Notes under the pieces: model-generated
What the model was told of the DNA's origin: nothing
The model's input: the letters and a program-made list of their open reading frames with translations, nothing else
Database searches by the model: none
From: Kiritimatiellia bacterium
GTDB lineage: Bacteria > Verrucomicrobiota > Kiritimatiellia > RFP12 > UBA1067
Length of the DNA: 64,000 nucleotides
Assembly: GCA_027858965.1 (NCBI GenBank)
Contig: JAQIBS010000111.1
Span: 1 to 64,000 of the forward strand
Direction: 5' to 3'
Position numbers and translations under genes: made by a program
Shown: piece after piece, positions 25,244-34,333 of the stretch
Layout of the letters: each line of letters starts with the position of its first letter
How positions within the stretch are numbered: the stretch's first letter is position 1

Positions 25244-28222
25244 TTATTTCCGCTCCCAGCTTTTTTTCAGTTCAGTAATCAAACGGGTGTTATTTCCGCT
25301 CGGTCCTTCGACTGTATTAGCATTAACCGTATAAATTGCATCCTGATCATCCACCTGAAAAGCAACCGGAGAGGTAATTCCTGCATCCCAGAAGTAAGCA
25401 TGATTGCGACGCAATACACTCCCGCTGCTTCCATGCCCCATGTGATATGCCACTGGTGCATCCCGCACCACATTGAATTCCACAATTGTCCCCATGATCG
25501 AAGCCGCGCTGTCGCCTTCTGTTTTCGTTCGTTTTCGACTGGTTATATTCACCCCGTTACCACGCGATGAAACAAAGGAGTTATGCCGCAGCACATTACC
25601 CAGGGCCCGGGGAAATTCTATAGGAAGCCCCCCCGAGTCGCCACAGGTCACAAGTGCCCCCTCACTGCATGTATCCGTTCGGTTTCCTTCCGCCAGATTC
25701 CAGAACAGCGGACTGATACCGCGATTCCAGGTCCGCGGCATTGAGGATGCCAAGGTCGTTCCATTGGCATACAGAAAAATTCCCGGTTTGCGCTGCCTCG
25801 CTATTGTATTGCCTGAAACCACGTTCTCAATACACGAAATCCAGAGCTGAATACCCGTCATTCCATCAGAGGTATGGTTACCTACAATCAGATTCTGATA
25901 AAAGGCTGTGCCCACAGCGACCACTGATCCGGCCTGCGGTTTCACCCGCCACGGATGGTCCAGTAGCAGACGTTCCCGTACACGTCCTGTAACCCGGCGT
26001 GTCTGTCCCTGGCCCGGCCCGGCAAAGACCGTTACATAATACTCACTGATGGGCGGCTCGCCGGTCCCGTCATCCAGATCGGGAGGCCAGTAGGGCGTCT
26101 CGTTTCCATCAGCGTCATGCGCCAGCTGTTCACGCTTCACACTTCCGAGTCTATCATCAGGAGTGGCAGGAAGGGTTTGGGGCAGCGTAACACTCTGCAT
26201 ATTAGCATCAGCCAACGCCCCGAAAAACATCGTACGGTGATTCCCCTCAAAAAGGATCATCTCCCCTACATTCTGCTCCGAACCTGCAACCCCTCCGAAG
26301 CGGGGCTGTCCTGCATCCCCCTCCTGCTCAACACCATTTCCAGCCAACCAGTTGCGGGAGATCGAACCATGTCCCGTTGAAAACCAGATCAGCCTCCGTG
26401 CTGTCGGACCACCTGCAGTGCTACCAGGCGGAGATGCCACCAGATTATTTTCGATTATACACTCTTCAATCGGCTCATTGCGCCCCAGAATGGCGGCCTC
26501 TGAATTACCTCCGTACCGAGTAACGGAAACCAGACGGTTTTCCGCATAAACAGATTGACGGGTTCCGGAGAGAAAAATCGGAGTACGTCCCCATAGTTCA
26601 TTCGAACGGATCACACCGCCATGCAGATTATGTACATACAGCGCACAGTTCTCCGCCTGCTTTCCTTCACAGTCAGCCACTGTCACCTGCTCAACACGAC
26701 ACCCAGTGACCCATGCGGTCTTTTCCGGAGGCTGAATTGAAATGCCCCGATTGACCTGCGCATTACCCAGCACCGTCAGATCCGAAAGCGATGCACCATT
26801 GCCGGCAAGCCATACCGCCGACCGGTCACCACCTGGCAACCGTCCATCCTTACATTTAAATTTCACACATGACTCCCCCTGGATCACCAGACACTCCGCG
26901 GTATTTGTCGGCCAGGGTTCATCCGACGGGACCGCATCCGATGAACGGGTCAGAACAAAGGCATCAATCGATATTCCCCCGCCCTTGAGATTACGCCACA
27001 CCATATTCTGTGGCCCGGCATCAAGCTTGATTGCGGCTGATCGGCTCCACCGATATATTCCAAAACCACCTGTGTTGGGCAGGTTATCAAGCAGCGCCTG
27101 CGAACCATCACCGATCTGCAGAGCCATTTTTTTGCTGACGCCTTTCTGATTCCACGGAGCCATGTTGGTGCCGTAACGCAGCCAGACCTGCCAGAGACCA
27201 GCCTCAGGAACATCAATCTCATATGTCATGGAATCACCTTGAGAGTGCACCGCCGCGGGAGACAGTCCCCAGCCTGTCATAGCAATGCGGGGGAATGCAG
27301 CCAACGGACTTCTCTGTAGATCAAGAAAGGTCTTATCCTGACCCGCGCCGACTACCGTCACATTGGCTGGAACCCGTAAAGTTCCGGAAAAGGGATACCG
27401 GCCGGCTGACAGACGCACTATCCCCCCACCCTTGCGGGAGATGGCATCCACAGCTTGCTGAACAGCCAAGCTGTTATCTGCATCAGGGCTGATTCTCTTC
27501 TCACGCTTAAATCGTTTCTTTTCACATATCCTGAGTTGCAGAGGTCCGCCCCAGCCCCACATACCACCATGCCCGGCATGCACCCAGATTGAGTACACTC
27601 CTGATTTCAGCTTTGAAGGCAGTCGGGCGGCAAGGGCATACTTGCCTGTCTCGAGTACTTCAAGCCACTGCGCCACCTGACCTTCAGAGCAAAGGCAGAT
27701 ATAAGCCCTGCGGAAATCAGGACGACGTGACAGATTTCGACCGAAAATGCGTACAACATCCCCCGGCTCAGCAATATCAGGTCCACACCACCATGGCTGT
27801 GGTGCATTAAGCACAACAGGAGCGGAGAACCCCGCGCCGTTCTTAACAGAGAGCACCATAAGCCCATCATAGGCTTTGTCAGAGATCGTAACCGCAAGAG
27901 AAGATGGTGTTGCAAGCTGAACCTGAACTTTCACCGGAGCCCCCTCCGGATGATCTGGATGACTCCCCCTGACCAAGAGTTTTTCTGTCAGGTTAGTACC
28001 AACCAGAAATACAGTTTCATCCGGTCCGGCTTCCCGGCTGTATTCATAGATTGCAGGACTGCCGACTCCGGTTGCCAGCTCGGGCCACTCAAACATATCA
28101 CCAGGTGGAACAACCCCTTGTGGATGCTGCGGCAGTTCCGCATGCAGAGCCAACGCGACACATATCAGACAACAGCCCCATGTAAGTTTTTTTAACATCT
28201 GTGTTATCCTCAACATCATCAT
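25244..28222 (-). CDS. Secreted pectate-lyase-superfamily beta-helix protein, about 992 aa
   Basis: Start placed at the MMM cluster (28222), which is preceded by AGAGGGGG; an upstream ATG at 28279 is less likely. Signal peptide LTWGCCLICVALALHA. Two immunoglobulin/IPT-like units come first (ETVFLVGTNLTEKLLVRG, GDVVRIFGRNLSRRPDFRR). SLAVQQAVDAISRKGGGIVR and VPANVTVVGAGQDKTFLDLQ then mark the start of a pectate-lyase-type beta helix. A carbohydrate-binding insert (about 330-440, MTYEIDVPEAGLWQVWLRYG) follows, then helix turns (GGVIRSNELWGRTPIFLSG, CIENVVSGNTIARQRKPGIF). Probably the first gene of an operon with the 627-residue beta-helix gene. Likely outer-surface polysaccharide binding or cleavage; no catalytic set could be assigned. 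Confidence 0.82.
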   Translation of the reverse strand: MMMLRITQMLKKLTWGCCLICVALALHAELPQHPQGVVPPGDMFEWPELATGVGSPAIYEYSREAGPDETVFLVGTNLTEKLLVRGSHPDHPEGAPVKVQVQLATPSSLAVTISDKAYDGLMVLSVKNGAGFSAPVVLNAPQPWWCGPDIAEPGDVVRIFGRNLSRRPDFRRAYICLCSEGQVAQWLEVLETGKYALAARLPSKLKSGVYSIWVHAGHGGMWGWGGPLQLRICEKKRFKREKRISPDADNSLAVQQAVDAISRKGGGIVRLSAGRYPFSGTLRVPANVTVVGAGQDKTFLDLQRSPLAAFPRIAMTGWGLSPAAVHSQGDSMTYEIDVPEAGLWQVWLRYGTNMAPWNQKGVSKKMALQIGDGSQALLDNLPNTGGFGIYRWSRSAAIKLDAGPQNMVWRNLKGGGISIDAFVLTRSSDAVPSDEPWPTNTAECLVIQGESCVKFKCKDGRLPGGDRSAVWLAGNGASLSDLTVLGNAQVNRGISIQPPEKTAWVTGCRVEQVTVADCEGKQAENCALYVHNLHGGVIRSNELWGRTPIFLSGTRQSVYAENRLVSVTRYGGNSEAAILGRNEPIEECIIENNLVASPPGSTAGGPTARRLIWFSTGHGSISRNWLAGNGVEQEGDAGQPRFGGVAGSEQNVGEMILFEGNHRTMFFGALADANMQSVTLPQTLPATPDDRLGSVKREQLAHDADGNETPYWPPDLDDGTGEPPISEYYVTVFAGPGQGQTRRVTGRVRERLLLDHPWRVKPQAGSVVAVGTAFYQNLIVGNHTSDGMTGIQLWISCIENVVSGNTIARQRKPGIFLYANGTTLASSMPRTWNRGISPLFWNLAEGNRTDTCSEGALVTCGDSGGLPIEFPRALGNVLRHNSFVSSRGNGVNITSRKRTKTEGDSAASIMGTIVEFNVVRDAPVAYHMGHGSSGSVLRRNHAYFWDAGITSPVAFQVDDQDAIYTVNANTVEGPSGNNTRLITELKKSWERK

Positions 28223-28320
28223 CCCCCTCTTTTGTTCAAAACTTACAGCCATAATAAAATAGTAGCTTAAGCGTATCATACGACCGATTTTGAAAAAAGC
28301 TGATATTGCAAATAAAGTAA

Positions 28321-29514
28321 TCCCGCAAACTCAGATCAGGGAACAACACCTCATGGAATATCGACATGGATGCAAGCGGAAAACCCCGTCTCCGTATCGA
28401 TTCCAATCCCACTGAAGATACCAGCAATGGAAATAACGTATCCACAACCTCCTCAGTCGACATCAATGACGGCAAATGGCACCATATAGCCTTTACCTAC
28501 ACCCACAGTACAAAAGTAGCACGACTGTATGTTGATTATGCGCAGACCGCCTCAATGACAACCTGGAGCAATCTCGTCTATGAGACCCTTGAGATGCGCA
28601 TTGGACAGGGCTGCGGCGGTCGTGCCTTTGACGGCTGGATTGATGAAATACGCCTCTCCGACGAAGTTCTGCAGCCGGAAGATTTCATGATATTTGCCCC
28701 GCAGGGCGACACCTACTGCTACTGGAATTTCGACGGAACTGAGGGAACCGAAGCTGATATTCAGACCAATCAGGTTTTTGCCAACCCGTATATCAACATT
28801 ATGCACGGCACAGCCGGCACCACTGGGACGGCCGGTGTAAAACCGCAATTCACCAACTTCCTTCCAGCCGCAACGCAGATGATCGTAAAAGACGGCGCAA
28901 CCGGAGAGACCGTCAATTCCAACAGCACATCTCTCTTCTTTCTCTGTAGCGACACAAATGATATCCCTTATTCGTCTATCGGCAGCGTTGTCACAGTCAC
29001 GGCTCCGTATATGCCTGCCTTCCCCTCCAACTTCACAGCAGAAGCATTTGTCAAAGCCGATCGCAACGCCAAATGGCCACAGATCATAGGCAAAAAGAGA
29101 TCAGGCGGAGGCACCTATAGCTGGAGTTTGGGTGTAGAGCCCACAGGAAATTTAAGATGCCGTTTTGATACTACAGACCCCGTTACCTTCACAAATCATG
29201 TCGGCAACCAGGTTTTCAACTCGGGTGTCTCTATCTATGACGGCGAGTGGCACCATATTGCTCTCTCATACGACTACCCGACAAAAACCGCCAAACTCTA
29301 TGTGGACCATGTCCTTAAAACAACCGGTGTCACCACATACCCGATGTATCTCGATACCGGCTCAATCCAGATCGGCGCAGGCGACGAAGCATTTGATGGA
29401 TGGATTGACGAAGTGCGTATCACAAAGCGGGTGCTTGAACCTTCCGAATTCCTCTATCTGACCGATCCACCTCCGCCGCTCTATCCGGCGGGAACCATCA
29501 TCATTGTTAATTGA
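28321..29514 (+). pseudogene. 5'-truncated gene with two LamG (laminin G-like) domains
   Basis: The frame opens right after a stop at 28318 and begins in the middle of a LamG jelly roll (RSGNNTSWNIDMDASGKPRL). Hallmarks are INDGKWHHIAFTYTH, VARLYVDYAQT and RAFDGWIDEIRLSDEVL. A second complete LamG follows (PSNFTAEAFVKADRNAKWPQ, YDGEWHHIALSYDYPTKTAK, EAFDGWIDEVRITKRVLEPS). There is no signal peptide, and the first ATG (28366) is inside the domain, so the 5' end has been lost. The C-terminus is LYPAGTIIIVN, the hydrophobic tail seen in other secreted proteins here. A strong terminator follows at 29545. If translated, it would stay inside the cell. Confidence 0.75.
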
Positions 29515-29544
29515 TTGTTCTGTGTAATTAAGATCACAAATTAT

Positions 29545-29576
29545 AAAGAGGCGGTACTGCAACGCCTCTTTTTTAA
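29545..29576 (+). terminator. Rho-independent terminator
   Basis: AAAGAGGCG ... CGCCTCTTT, a 9-base-pair stem with a 9-base loop followed by TTTT and an AT-rich stretch, lies 31 bases after the stop of the LamG fragment gene. Confidence 0.85.
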
Positions 29577-29602
29577 TTTAAAGTTTACGCGACCGCATTG
29601 CA

Positions 29603-29728
29603 TCATACGGGCCTATAGGTGTCGTAGCTAAATATTCCGCCTTTCAGCGAAAGCGTATTATTTGAGGAAACCTCGGCATAGAGCAAGTCAGTTCCGTTGA
29701 AGTGTAAAATTTGCAATAATCCTGTACC
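29603..29728 (-). pseudogene. Possible 3' scrap of an unidentified gene
   Basis: An open minus-strand frame of about 41 codons ends in a TGA at 29603. It reads like the end of a secreted protein (HFNGTDLLYAEVSSNNTLSL then KGGIFSYDTYRPV). There is no start, and upstream it runs into the repeat at 29730. Family not recognised. Codon pattern and composition suggest former coding DNA, but chance cannot be excluded. Confidence 0.3.
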
Positions 29729-29729
29729 G

Positions 29730-29840
29730 ATGTGCAATTTTAACGTAACCCAAGCTTCCAGCTGTGTCGGGGCGTAGCCCGGAGGGCGAAGACTGGCTTG
29801 GCTTATCGTATGGAGAGCAAGCTGGAAGCTTGCATTTTAC
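29730..29840. repeat. 110-base dispersed palindromic element, copy 1
   Basis: Inverted copy of 44350-44447. Shared blocks, read on the minus strand here, include AATGCAAGCTTCCAGCTTGC, ACGATAAGCCAAGCCAGTCT, CAGCTGGAAG and AATTGCACAT. This copy holds an extra CTCCGGGCTACGCC block. Inner inverted pairs (AGCTTCCAGCT / AGCTGGAAGCTT) give it strong hairpin potential. It sits about 100 bases beyond the 3' end of the REP-associated transposase gene, the place where such elements are often found. Confidence 0.75.
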
Positions 29841-29943
29841 TTCAACGTAAGAAAATACTCAACATAAACTGAAATGCGCCCCCCTTGAACAAAATCTGCA
29901 CAGATTAGCATATCTAACAAACATATATGGGAACGTACATTTT

Positions 29944-30960
29944 TCATTGTCTATCAGCAATAATTGCTCTGGAACGCAATTCACACGCAGTGCATAGACC
30001 AATCTTTTCACCATTTTTCATTTTATGTGCACCACGTTTACGACGAAGTCTGCTGAATTGATCTTTATGCTCATCCAGCATCCGTTCAACATAATCTTTA
30101 CTCCCAATAATTACACCGTCTGAAAAATATCGGACCTTGCAATTAAGAAGCTGAATCACAGAAAGCTCACCACCCTCCTCCAGAATCTTATCCACTAAAT
30201 CTCTTTTAAAACCCGGTTTTGTTACGGCACCCGTATATTCATGAATTCTCCGGGCACCCTCATAGTAAAGGTGCTGACGGTATTCCGACAACACCTGCCT
30301 GCCTGTTAAATCCCTGTTTATAAACAACTTGGATATTCTTTCGCGAGAAAAACCGCCTTTAGCTACAGCCTCAGCATAACCTGACCAACGATAGTCTTTC
30401 GGGTCCTTAACCACCCCCGCCCGAACCGGATTAAGATCAATATAGGCTGCTACAGTCACCTGCGCATTTTCCTTTTCTTCAACTAAAATACTCTTAAACC
30501 TGTCATGCCACAAAGGGCCTGCACTGCGACGGTCGTGATTGGCGTTATAGTAAATAGAAAAACGCTGTTTGAAGGTCTTCATGAATTCAGAAAGATCATA
30601 CATCCTGACTCTGAATCCATCCAGTTGCGCCTTAACCTTCTCCTCGCACGCCTTCTCAATCCAGAGTTCCCAGCTCTTCTCCATGATAGCAAACTTCTTT
30701 TTACCATAGAGAATCTTAGCCCTGCGCTTAACCTCAGCATCGGAAAGCACATGATTCTCCGGCACATGCAGAAGAACATGAAAATGATCATCCATAAACG
30801 CGTAAGTCCTTACCTCACAACCGGTAAAACTCTCCAACCGACGCATCAGATTATACAGATAACTCTTCTCAGCATCCCCGAATATAAACCGATGTTCAAT
30901 TACCCGACTCATAACATGATAAGTCGCAGCCTCTTCCAGCTTTATTCTGTGCAGTCGCAT
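29944..30960 (-). CDS. REP-associated tyrosine transposase (Y1, IS200-like), 338 aa
   Basis: Predicted single-strand DNA transposase of the TnpA-REP (RAYT) type, which nicks and joins DNA at palindromic REP sequences through one tyrosine. HUH motif in FMDDHFHVLLHVP, and the family-typical ISLAND of YIDLNPVRAGVVKDPKDYRW. Early strands EEAATYHVMSRVIEHRFIFG and SFTGCEVRTYAFM are as expected. The catalytic tyrosine is probably in the helix RMYDLSEFMKTFKQRFSIYY. The ATG at 30960 is chosen because GGGAGGTGG lies directly before it; a longer frame from TTG would translate the ribosome site. The C-terminal 100 residues are longer than in the shortest family members and include a helix-rich tail. Direct repeats lie just upstream. 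Confidence 0.88.
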   Translation of the reverse strand: MRLHRIKLEEAATYHVMSRVIEHRFIFGDAEKSYLYNLMRRLESFTGCEVRTYAFMDDHFHVLLHVPENHVLSDAEVKRRAKILYGKKKFAIMEKSWELWIEKACEEKVKAQLDGFRVRMYDLSEFMKTFKQRFSIYYNANHDRRSAGPLWHDRFKSILVEEKENAQVTVAAYIDLNPVRAGVVKDPKDYRWSGYAEAVAKGGFSRERISKLFINRDLTGRQVLSEYRQHLYYEGARRIHEYTGAVTKPGFKRDLVDKILEEGGELSVIQLLNCKVRYFSDGVIIGSKDYVERMLDEHKDQFSRLRRKRGAHKMKNGEKIGLCTACELRSRAIIADRQ

Positions 30961-31020
30961 AAAACCACCTCCCAAAACAATTCATAGATTTTTTATACAC
31001 CTTATCAACACTAATGTCCA

Positions 31021-31071
31021 GTATTTATTGTCTGACACTATTTTTGATGTATTTATTGCCTGACACTATTT
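31021..31071. repeat. Tandem 23-mer upstream of the transposase gene
   Basis: GTATTTATTGTCTGACACTA plus TTT (31021-31043) and GTATTTATTGCCTGACACTA plus TTT (31049-31071) differ at one base and are spaced 28 bases apart. They lie 61 bases beyond the transposase start and 13 bases before the surviving part of a LamG gene. Possible recognition or promoter repeats for the transposase. Confidence 0.75.
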
Positions 31072-31084
31072 ATTCCTCTGATAA

Positions 31085-31513
31085 TCGGCAATCGGCAAAT
31101 CGCGAAGTGACGGCGGAGGAACGAGCTGGCGTATTGACATGGATAACACAGGAAAACCACGTGTGCGCATCGACAGCCAACCTATCGGTTCTGGTCCTGG
31201 CACCACCGGTTTTAACCAGTCGTGGACATCACCAGTGGGTGTAGAAGATGGCCAATGGCACCATCTGGCTTTCACATACCAGCACGATACTAAAACCGTC
31301 CGCCTATATGTTGATTATGTAGAAAGAAGATACGGCAATTCTCACAGCAACCTTGTTTACCAAACAGATGTACTGCGGATTGGACAGGGCGCAGGAGGCC
31401 GCTCCTTTGACGGGTGGATTGATGAGGTGCGTATCTCTGACGAAGTACTGCTGCCACAAGATTTCATAACGCAACATCTCTATCCAACAGGAACAATGAT
31501 ACTGATTTTCTAA
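31085..31513 (+). pseudogene. 5'-truncated LamG-domain gene
   Basis: The open frame starts after a stop at 31082 and reads SAIGKSRSDGGGTSWRIDMD, then VEDGQWHHLAFTYQHDTKTV, RLYVDYVERR and RSFDGWIDEVRISDEVLLPQ, the last three quarters of a LamG domain. It is closest to the first LamG of the gene at 28321 and starts at the same place in the domain. The first ATG (31139) lies inside the fold. There is no signal peptide. The C-terminus is LYPTGTMILIF, the shared hydrophobic tail. The cut lies 13 bases from the tandem repeat linked to the transposase. Confidence 0.7.
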
Positions 31514-31546
31514 CGCGATCTCTGACCGCAACCCAACTACGTTTTG

Positions 31547-31635
31547 CGCGGCCTTTCGCTTCGCGAAAGAACCACGCCCTACACCATTGAGCTATATTGT
31601 AGGACGTGCCTCTCACGCGAAGCGAGAGGGCGAGT
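31547..31635. repeat. Pair of TTTCGC/GCGAAA hairpins
   Basis: CTTTCGCTTCGCGAAAG (31553-31569) and CCTCTCACGCGAAGCGAGAGG-type sequence (31609-31629, stem CCTCTC/GAGAGG) flank an inverted CCCTACA/TGTAGGA pair. The block is a compact REP-like structure on the opposite side of the transposase region from the 29730 element. Confidence 0.6.
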
Positions 31636-31676
31636 CTACTCCAAAACTCGTGCGATTTCTTGTTTTTGTGATAGAA

Positions 31677-32471
31677 CTATTTCTTAAGCTTGGTAATTTT
31701 CTCTGCCTCAGAGTTGCCGAACTGCATCGCCGGATTACTGAATTTCACATCGTTATGATAGGTAGCATACTCAGCAACGATGGCGCCATTCTTTCCGGCA
31801 CGCATAAAATGGTATGATTCAGGATCATTCAATGAGTAGAGCTCTCCGGCGCCGAGCTTTTTGACATACTTAGACTTGAACCATTTCTGACCGTAGCCCC
31901 AGGGCTTATCACAATCGGACATATCCGCAATAGCGGTTTCTCCGGCTTCGCCCTTGTACTCGCCAAAGAACTCAACTGACCCGTGACGGATATGCCAGGT
32001 CTCCATCTTTGGCCCAAAGCCCTTTTTGCTGCCATTGCCGAAGTGGTTGTGCTCAGGGAGCATCTGACCGGGCAGCAGGAATATCTCGTGACCGAGATAA
32101 CCGTAGCTCGCATCCTTAAACTCGCCGGTGTATGCCTTTGCACCGACATCGCCATATTTTCCTTCAACATTCTTCCAGAAAATTCCAGCCATCCCTAGTT
32201 TCGCAAAATCTCCCTCCATGAAATCGGCAACCCAGAACTCATCGCTTTTGAGCATAGCCGGGATAGGATAGTGATAACTCTGCATCATCTCATAATAAGC
32301 ATTCTTGGCAATATCCTGATCAAAAGCCCCATCCGCTTTGTAGAAATCAGAGTTTTCCATTTGAGAAACAGGCGAAAGTGGTTCAAGGCCTGTATAATTT
32401 TTTGGTGATTTGCAACCTGTAAATGCGAGTGCCGCCAGAAACAGCAGTGAAAGTGTTGAGATCTTTATCAT
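31677..32471 (-). CDS. Cupin lipoprotein, D-lyxose isomerase-like
   Basis: A 264-residue lipoprotein: LLFLAALAFTGC at 8-19 is a clear lipobox. The body is a cupin. PEHNHFGNG and KMETWHIRHGSVEFFGEY supply the H-x-H ... E metal ligands of motif 1, and YHFMRAGKNGAIVAEY the later strand with a His. The fold and the YHYPIPAMLKSDEFWVADF opening recall D-lyxose ketol-isomerase-type cupins, which are normally cytoplasmic. Anchoring outside the cytoplasm is unusual and argues for a binding or different isomerase role. AAGGA precedes the ATG. Confidence 0.75.
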   Translation of the reverse strand: MIKISTLSLLFLAALAFTGCKSPKNYTGLEPLSPVSQMENSDFYKADGAFDQDIAKNAYYEMMQSYHYPIPAMLKSDEFWVADFMEGDFAKLGMAGIFWKNVEGKYGDVGAKAYTGEFKDASYGYLGHEIFLLPGQMLPEHNHFGNGSKKGFGPKMETWHIRHGSVEFFGEYKGEAGETAIADMSDCDKPWGYGQKWFKSKYVKKLGAGELYSLNDPESYHFMRAGKNGAIVAEYATYHNDVKFSNPAMQFGNSEAEKITKLKK

Positions 32472-32677
32472 ATTGATTTTTCCTTATTTATTATCAGCAG
32501 TATTTGACGAATCAATATAGAACCAGAATATTCTAATCAGGTCAACAAAGAAGAGGATTAACATAAATTTCAATACTCACAATTAACAATTGCACTAGTG
32601 ACAAATATCGAACATTCAACTACAATCTGTTAATCAGTTTTAAACAGAGGAATAATTTACTCAACTTGGGAATTTAA

Positions 32678-34081
32678 ATGAACAAGACTATTAGAAAAAC
32701 AGGTCTATTGATAGCTGTTGCGGCAGCCCTTTTTATAACAATTGTAAGCGGTGCTGCCCCTGCACCACGCGCCTTTGCGGATGGAGACCGGGTATGTTTC
32801 GTTGGCGACAGCATCACCCACGGGGGGCTTTATCATTCATACATCACACTTTTCTATGCCACCCGCTTTCCTGACCGAGATATAAAAACCATCAACAACG
32901 GCATCTCCGGAGACAGCGCCAGTGGCGCAACACGCCGATTTGACTGGGATATCGCTGAGCATAAACCTACTGTATCGACAATCATGATGGGCATGAATGA
33001 TGTCAACCGCGGTCTTTACGGAAAAGAAAATCCGGATGAGACGAATCTCGCAAGCCGCAAGTCGGCACTGGACCGTCACAACGCCAGCATGCGTAAGCTT
33101 TCAGAGCAGCTCAAGGCAGTCAACTCCGAGATTATATACATCACCCCCTCCATCTACGACCAGACATCAACAATGGAAAAAGAGAATCTCTATGGAGTCA
33201 ATGATGCACTTGAAAAATGCGGAGAGGAGGCCCGCAAACTGGCAACTGAATTCAATGGCAGTGTGGTGGACTTTCATGGTGTGATGAGTCGCGTCAATGC
33301 CGAATACCAGAAGGCAGACCCTAAACGCACAATCGTGGGTGGCGACCGCGTACATCCCCATGCTCTGGGACATCTGGTGATGGCCTACACTTTTCTGAAA
33401 GCCCAGAAAATCTCCCCCTGTGTATCCCAAGTCGTGATTGATTCTTCAACAGGCAAGCTTGCTGAGAGCCGGAACGTAAAAGTCTCCGAACTTGTTGCTA
33501 AGGCTGATGAAGTCCGCTTTTCAAGCATCGAAAAAGCACTGCCTTTTCCCATACCATCCGGTTCCGAAGGAGCTCTTGAACTTGTTCCTTTTGTGGCAGA
33601 TCTGAATCAGGAAACGCTTGCAGTGCGCGGTCTCAGCAAAGGAATTTACACCCTGACAATTGATGATGTAGCCGTTGGTGAATATACAGCGGAAGCTCTG
33701 GAAAAAGGAATCAACCTGGCGGAAAACACAAAAACACCGCAATACAAACAGGCCCAGAGCGTAGCAAAGGCCAATGCCAAAAGACACTCACTGGTATCCG
33801 GCAAGCTGCGCAGTTTTGTGCATACCGAGATCTACCTGAAATCACAGAAAGATCTTGATATGAACAACTTCAAAGCTATTGAAGATGTTCTGAACGCACG
33901 GGTGGCCAAAATGAAGGAAAAGAAACTCAGTTACGCCGGTTACTATGCGGGACAGACTAAGATTTACCTCAAAGAAAAACCGAAGGAAGCCGAGTATATC
34001 CGTCAGATAGAAGAAGCTGAAAAAGTAATGGAAACAACGAAAACTCCTGTTAAGCACCAGTTTGTTTTGAAACGAAAATAA
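32678..34081 (+). CDS. Secreted SGNH/GDSL-family esterase
   Basis: Predicted carbohydrate or lipid deacylase. Signal peptide ends near GAAPA (residue 28). Block I VCFVGDSITHGG holds the Ser nucleophile (about residue 48), block II NNGISGDSASG the Gly, block III MMGMNDVNRG the Asn, and block V GGDRVHPHALGH the Asp and His of the triad. After residue 280 comes a beta-rich part, then a helical charged tail (NTKTPQYKQAQSVAKANAKR) common to PVC members of this family. 467 residues. Neighbours suggest removal of acetyl groups from polysaccharide side chains. Confidence 0.85.
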   Translation: MNKTIRKTGLLIAVAAALFITIVSGAAPAPRAFADGDRVCFVGDSITHGGLYHSYITLFYATRFPDRDIKTINNGISGDSASGATRRFDWDIAEHKPTVSTIMMGMNDVNRGLYGKENPDETNLASRKSALDRHNASMRKLSEQLKAVNSEIIYITPSIYDQTSTMEKENLYGVNDALEKCGEEARKLATEFNGSVVDFHGVMSRVNAEYQKADPKRTIVGGDRVHPHALGHLVMAYTFLKAQKISPCVSQVVIDSSTGKLAESRNVKVSELVAKADEVRFSSIEKALPFPIPSGSEGALELVPFVADLNQETLAVRGLSKGIYTLTIDDVAVGEYTAEALEKGINLAENTKTPQYKQAQSVAKANAKRHSLVSGKLRSFVHTEIYLKSQKDLDMNNFKAIEDVLNARVAKMKEKKLSYAGYYAGQTKIYLKEKPKEAEYIRQIEEAEKVMETTKTPVKHQFVLKRK

Positions 34082-34153
34082 CCGATTCTTTTTTTAGACA
34101 GGATTACAGTGCCTCTATGAGAGATTAAAAACGTTAACTAAAAAAGAACTATC

Positions 34154-34333
34154 ATGAGACATTTAATAAAAACCATAGTTATTCTCTCTCTTATTCACCT
34201 TGTCTGCAACACTTACTGCATAGCCGCATCAGATACAGGCAAAAATTCCGCAACCGTTTTTACCCACGGAAACTATGCGGCCACAGTTGCCGCTGATGTT
34301 TTCCATAACGAGCCTGGAAATCAAGGAAGGCCG
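34154..34333 (+). pseudogene. Truncated duplicate of the start of the gene at 36285
   Basis: MRHLIKTIVILSLIHLVCNT closely matches MRYSVKTTVILSLIHLVCNT of the hydrolase gene at 36285, and homology goes on through DTGKNSATVF, YAATVAAD and, in shifted frame, the SMTSLKIDGKE region. It stops at about 34333, where it meets the 3' end of the metallophosphoesterase gene, overlapping it by about 13 bases. Only the signal peptide and the first 20 residues remain, so it is a scar of a duplication. Confidence 0.75.

Noticed and set aside
31014-31244. Plus frame upstream of the LamG fragment
   Set aside because: It translates the 23-mer repeats and then the wrong frame of LamG DNA; the LamG frame is the coherent one.
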